Source of the DNA: Thalassiosira profunda | Taxonomy: Eukaryota; Bacillariophyta; Thalassiosirophyceae; Thalassiosirales; Thalassiosiraceae | Assembly: GCA_036939355.1 (NCBI GenBank) | Contig: JALLAP010000805.1 | Location: forward strand, 1-10,329 | Length of the DNA stretch: 10,329 bases | Direction of reading: 5' to 3' | Notes under the pieces: generated by a model | What the model was told of the DNA's origin: nothing | Database searches by the model: none | Seen by the model: the letters and a program-made list of their open reading frames with translations, nothing else | Made by a program: the position numbers and the translations under genes | Part shown: piece after piece, positions 8,319-10,329 of the stretch | Position numbering within the stretch: position 1 is the stretch's first letter | Layout of the letters: each line of letters begins with the position of its first letter

Positions 8319-8603
8319 TGCGAAAATATTTGTTGAGCTTTGGCGAAGACAGGGCTGGATGGCACTGTGTACATTGCAAGATAATTGCAATTCATAATCA
8401 GCTTATGTGTCTGTCAAAGTCATGTAATGCTGGAGGTGATTGGCTTCGTGTAAACGTCGTTGCTGTCGGGATGGAAAATGCCTTTCATTATTTCCGTCGC
8501 TCCTTCTCTAAACCACTTGCCCCCAACAAACCACAACCGCCATTCTTCACCCTCGTTTCATTGGCTGTAGATTAGCACCGATTAGGGAATATACGGCGCC
8601 GCC

Positions 8604-10329
8604 ATGGAACATCGAAAGGCCGCCGCTGGCGGCGAGGGGACATGCGACAAACCGCAAAGCATCGAGGTGTCGGTGCCAAATATTGATGGGAGCAATCGCA
8701 GCAGTCACAGCAATCACAGCAACGCGGACAGCGAGAGCTACTATGATTCGTCTTCGGAGTTTTCCTCGAGCATGATCAGCAGCGAGTTCGGGGGGTCTGA
8801 AGTATCCGAGGTCAGCTTTGACGAGAACGGCATTCCCCGGCACCGCGCGGCCATCATGAAATCGTCGGCCCCCACCTATCCCCCGGGGGAGTACGAGGAC
8901 GACAAGGCCGAGATGATTGCAAAATTGATGAACAAGCACGCGAGTGCCGTCACTTCCTCGTTGGTGGACCGATCCAACCTCATCCAGAGCGTCACGTGGC
9001 TGAGCCACCACGTGCCCGGGTGCGTGATCAAATCTCTGTTCAAGATCATATTGAAAGCTCGGAAGCGGAAGGCGAAAGAACTGCGCAGAAGCCAGAGGGA
9101 GGAAGAAAAGCTGCGGAACAGTCAGAGGACGGAGTGCGGCGAGCAAGGGGAGACTAAAGAGGAAGAGGGGTTGGACACGTCGAATCGATCGTGGGGAGCC
9201 CTGCTCAACAACCACGCGGACACTACTCCAAAGGACGGGACCGGCCTGCTGCCCCTGAGCGCCGACAACCTCCTCCCCCTCACGAAGAATCATCACAGCG
9301 CCCTCCTCTTCGTGGACATCTCGGGCTTCACCAAAATCTCGGTCATGCTGGACGTCGAGAGCCTTTCGAACGCCATCAACTCCTACTTCCAAATGATTGT
9401 GAACGAGGTCACCGCGTGCGGCGGGGACATCCTCAAATTTGCTGGGGACGCGATCTTCGCCGAGTGGAAGGTGTCCCGGACCGAATCGAAGCACAACTTG
9501 GCCCACTGCGTAGCCATGGCGGCTAAGTGCGCCGCGTCCATCGTGGCCAACTGCTCCGATTACGCCGTGGTGTCCAAGCCGATTGGGTTCACGGCCTCGT
9601 CCCGGAGGACGTCGATTCTGTCGCGGCGGTCATCGGCGCGGGCGTCGCAACTCTCTCAAATGTCGTCCGAGGGGGGAGAGAGTGTGGAGCTGCTCATGAG
9701 GCGTCGCTCGAGTATGGAAATGGACGGCGTTCAGGGGGCGTTGTCCAGGGCGTCGTTTGTCGAGGGACGACGCCGCACGACCACGACAACGGCACCGGAC
9801 GTTGCCACCCTCAACGTCAAGTGTGGGCTGGGCGCGGGACACATTGTGGGCATTCACGTGGGGGACGACGTGTCTAGGAGGGAGTACCTGATCTTGGGGG
9901 AGCCCATCGAGCAGGTGGCCAAAGCAGAATCCGCCGCGAGTCATGGGGAGGTGTACGCATCGCCCGAGGCCGTGCAGCAGCTGGTCAAATCGGGGAGCCT
10001 GCGGGGAGACTGGGAGGAGGCCGTGGTCAGCGGTCGACCAGTGCAGATTGCGGATCGCAACGACTACTTTTTCAGCGCGAGAAGACGAAGAGCATCACTC
10101 AGGGACAGCCGGATGTCGAACGAGGCATCGGACGTCCTCGGCTGCTGCGACGATCTGGATACCATCGAACTGCGGTGGCTGAAGAAAATGGTGTCTCTGT
10201 ACGTGCATCCGGTGATTGTGAACGACGAGAACGAGCGCACTGTGCCCATGAGGCGAGAATCCGACCAAGAACGACACCTTGCGGAAGCCGAGCTGAGGAA
10301 TGTCTACACGTGCTTCATCACGCCTCTGA
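8604..10329 (+). CDS. Second soluble adenylyl cyclase paralog (N-terminal 575 codons; C1 domain; rest beyond window)
   Basis: The frame opens at the ATG at 8604 (GCCGCCATGG, a strong start context) and has no stop before the right edge. The protein is a close copy of the N-terminal third of the minus-strand cyclase: MEHRKAAAGGEGTCDKPQS against MEHQKAAPRGEGKCDKPQS. It keeps the Ser/Asp-rich region, the charged helical stretch and the whole C1 domain, with metal aspartates D238 and D282 and lysine K278. It differs most in a longer disordered insert in C1 (about 345-400), which has a TTTTT run where the other copy has a short Gly/Ala stretch. RRRRASL at 493-499, RRTS and RRRSS motifs are kept. 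The window ends at FITPL, just before C2, at the exact base corresponding to a contig seam in the other copy. A full enzyme with C2, ATPase and TPR parts is expected beyond the edge but not seen. An N-terminal-only fragment cannot be excluded. Confidence 0.88.
   Translation, partial: MEHRKAAAGGEGTCDKPQSIEVSVPNIDGSNRSSHSNHSNADSESYYDSSSEFSSSMISSEFGGSEVSEVSFDENGIPRHRAAIMKSSAPTYPPGEYEDDKAEMIAKLMNKHASAVTSSLVDRSNLIQSVTWLSHHVPGCVIKSLFKIILKARKRKAKELRRSQREEEKLRNSQRTECGEQGETKEEEGLDTSNRSWGALLNNHADTTPKDGTGLLPLSADNLLPLTKNHHSALLFVDISGFTKISVMLDVESLSNAINSYFQMIVNEVTACGGDILKFAGDAIFAEWKVSRTESKHNLAHCVAMAAKCAASIVANCSDYAVVSKPIGFTASSRRTSILSRRSSARASQLSQMSSEGGESVELLMRRRSSMEMDGVQGALSRASFVEGRRRTTTTTAPDVATLNVKCGLGAGHIVGIHVGDDVSRREYLILGEPIEQVAKAESAASHGEVYASPEAVQQLVKSGSLRGDWEEAVVSGRPVQIADRNDYFFSARRRRASLRDSRMSNEASDVLGCCDDLDTIELRWLKKMVSLYVHPVIVNDENERTVPMRRESDQERHLAEAELRNVYTCFITPL

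Larger units (their letters stand above)
7457..8603. promoter_or_regulatory. Divergent intergenic region between the two cyclase genes
   Basis: This 1,147-base region must hold the 5' ends of both cyclases, which are transcribed outward. The sequences directly upstream of the two start codons do not resemble each other beyond the GCC before ATG, so the promoters look unrelated although the genes are close copies. It contains several ATTGCAA-type motifs (7567-7573, 7666-7679, 8373-8379, 8383-8392), two CACGTG boxes and two related dyads, listed separately. The middle (about 7800-8000) is GC-rich and open in several frames, but I see no recognisable protein. No TGACGT or ACGTCA CRE core was found. 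Confidence 0.6.

Noticed and set aside
7457..8603. Search for CRE cores (TGACGT/ACGTCA/TGACGC) known from CO2/cAMP-responsive diatom promoters
   Set aside because: None was found in the intergenic region by eye, so no claim of cAMP or CO2 autoregulation through such sites is made.
8547..9506. Minus-strand 319-codon frame, similar to a plus-strand frame at 6539-6970
   Set aside because: Their similarity only mirrors the conserved C1 coding sequence on the other strand of the two paralogs. No independent signal supports an antisense gene.

Overview
The window looks like nuclear DNA from a single-celled eukaryote. The evidence is a 109-bp intron with a GTAAGT donor and a CAG acceptor, GCCATGG start contexts on two paralogous genes, long GC-rich genes with serine-rich and acidic disordered stretches, and an animal-like multidomain soluble adenylyl cyclase of about 1,676 codons. 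A microalga or other protist, perhaps a stramenopile, fits, but the lineage is a guess. No bacterial operon, rRNA, tRNA, CRISPR or transposon signal was found.

Layout. (1) Positions 1-1627, minus strand: the N-terminal 542 codons of an unrecognised, disordered, probably nuclear protein that runs off the left edge. (2) Positions 1628-2170: its 5' region and the spacer to the next gene. (3) Positions 2171-7456, minus strand: a soluble adenylyl cyclase (sAC/ADCY10 type) with two class III cyclase domains (C1, C2), a STAND/AAA_16-type ATPase, one intron and a TPR-like C-terminus. (4) Positions 7457-8603: a divergent intergenic region with E/G-box sites and two related dyads. (5) Positions 8604-10329, plus strand: a second copy of the cyclase, head to head with the first, cut by the right edge after 575 codons, just before C2.

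The minus-strand cyclase looks broken in two places, but both breaks are assembly seams. At 5116 and 5781 a single N is flanked by identical 72-bp sequences, as if two contigs with overlapping ends were joined without merging. Counting each 72-bp stretch once restores one continuous frame. The right edge of the window falls on exactly the homologous base where one seam lies. This suggests that the C2 region of both paralogs collapsed in the assembly graph, so which N-terminal half owns the C-terminal half at 2171-5115 is not certain.

The two cyclases should make cAMP in the cytosol. The nucleotide-site aspartates and lysine are kept. The adenine-site Thr typical of bicarbonate-responsive (class IIIb) cyclases is Ala, and the Arg of the human bicarbonate pocket is not at its aligned place. 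Both copies carry several Arg-Arg-X-Ser motifs around C1 and in the C1-C2 linker, including RRRRASL, which suggests possible feedback by a PKA-like kinase.
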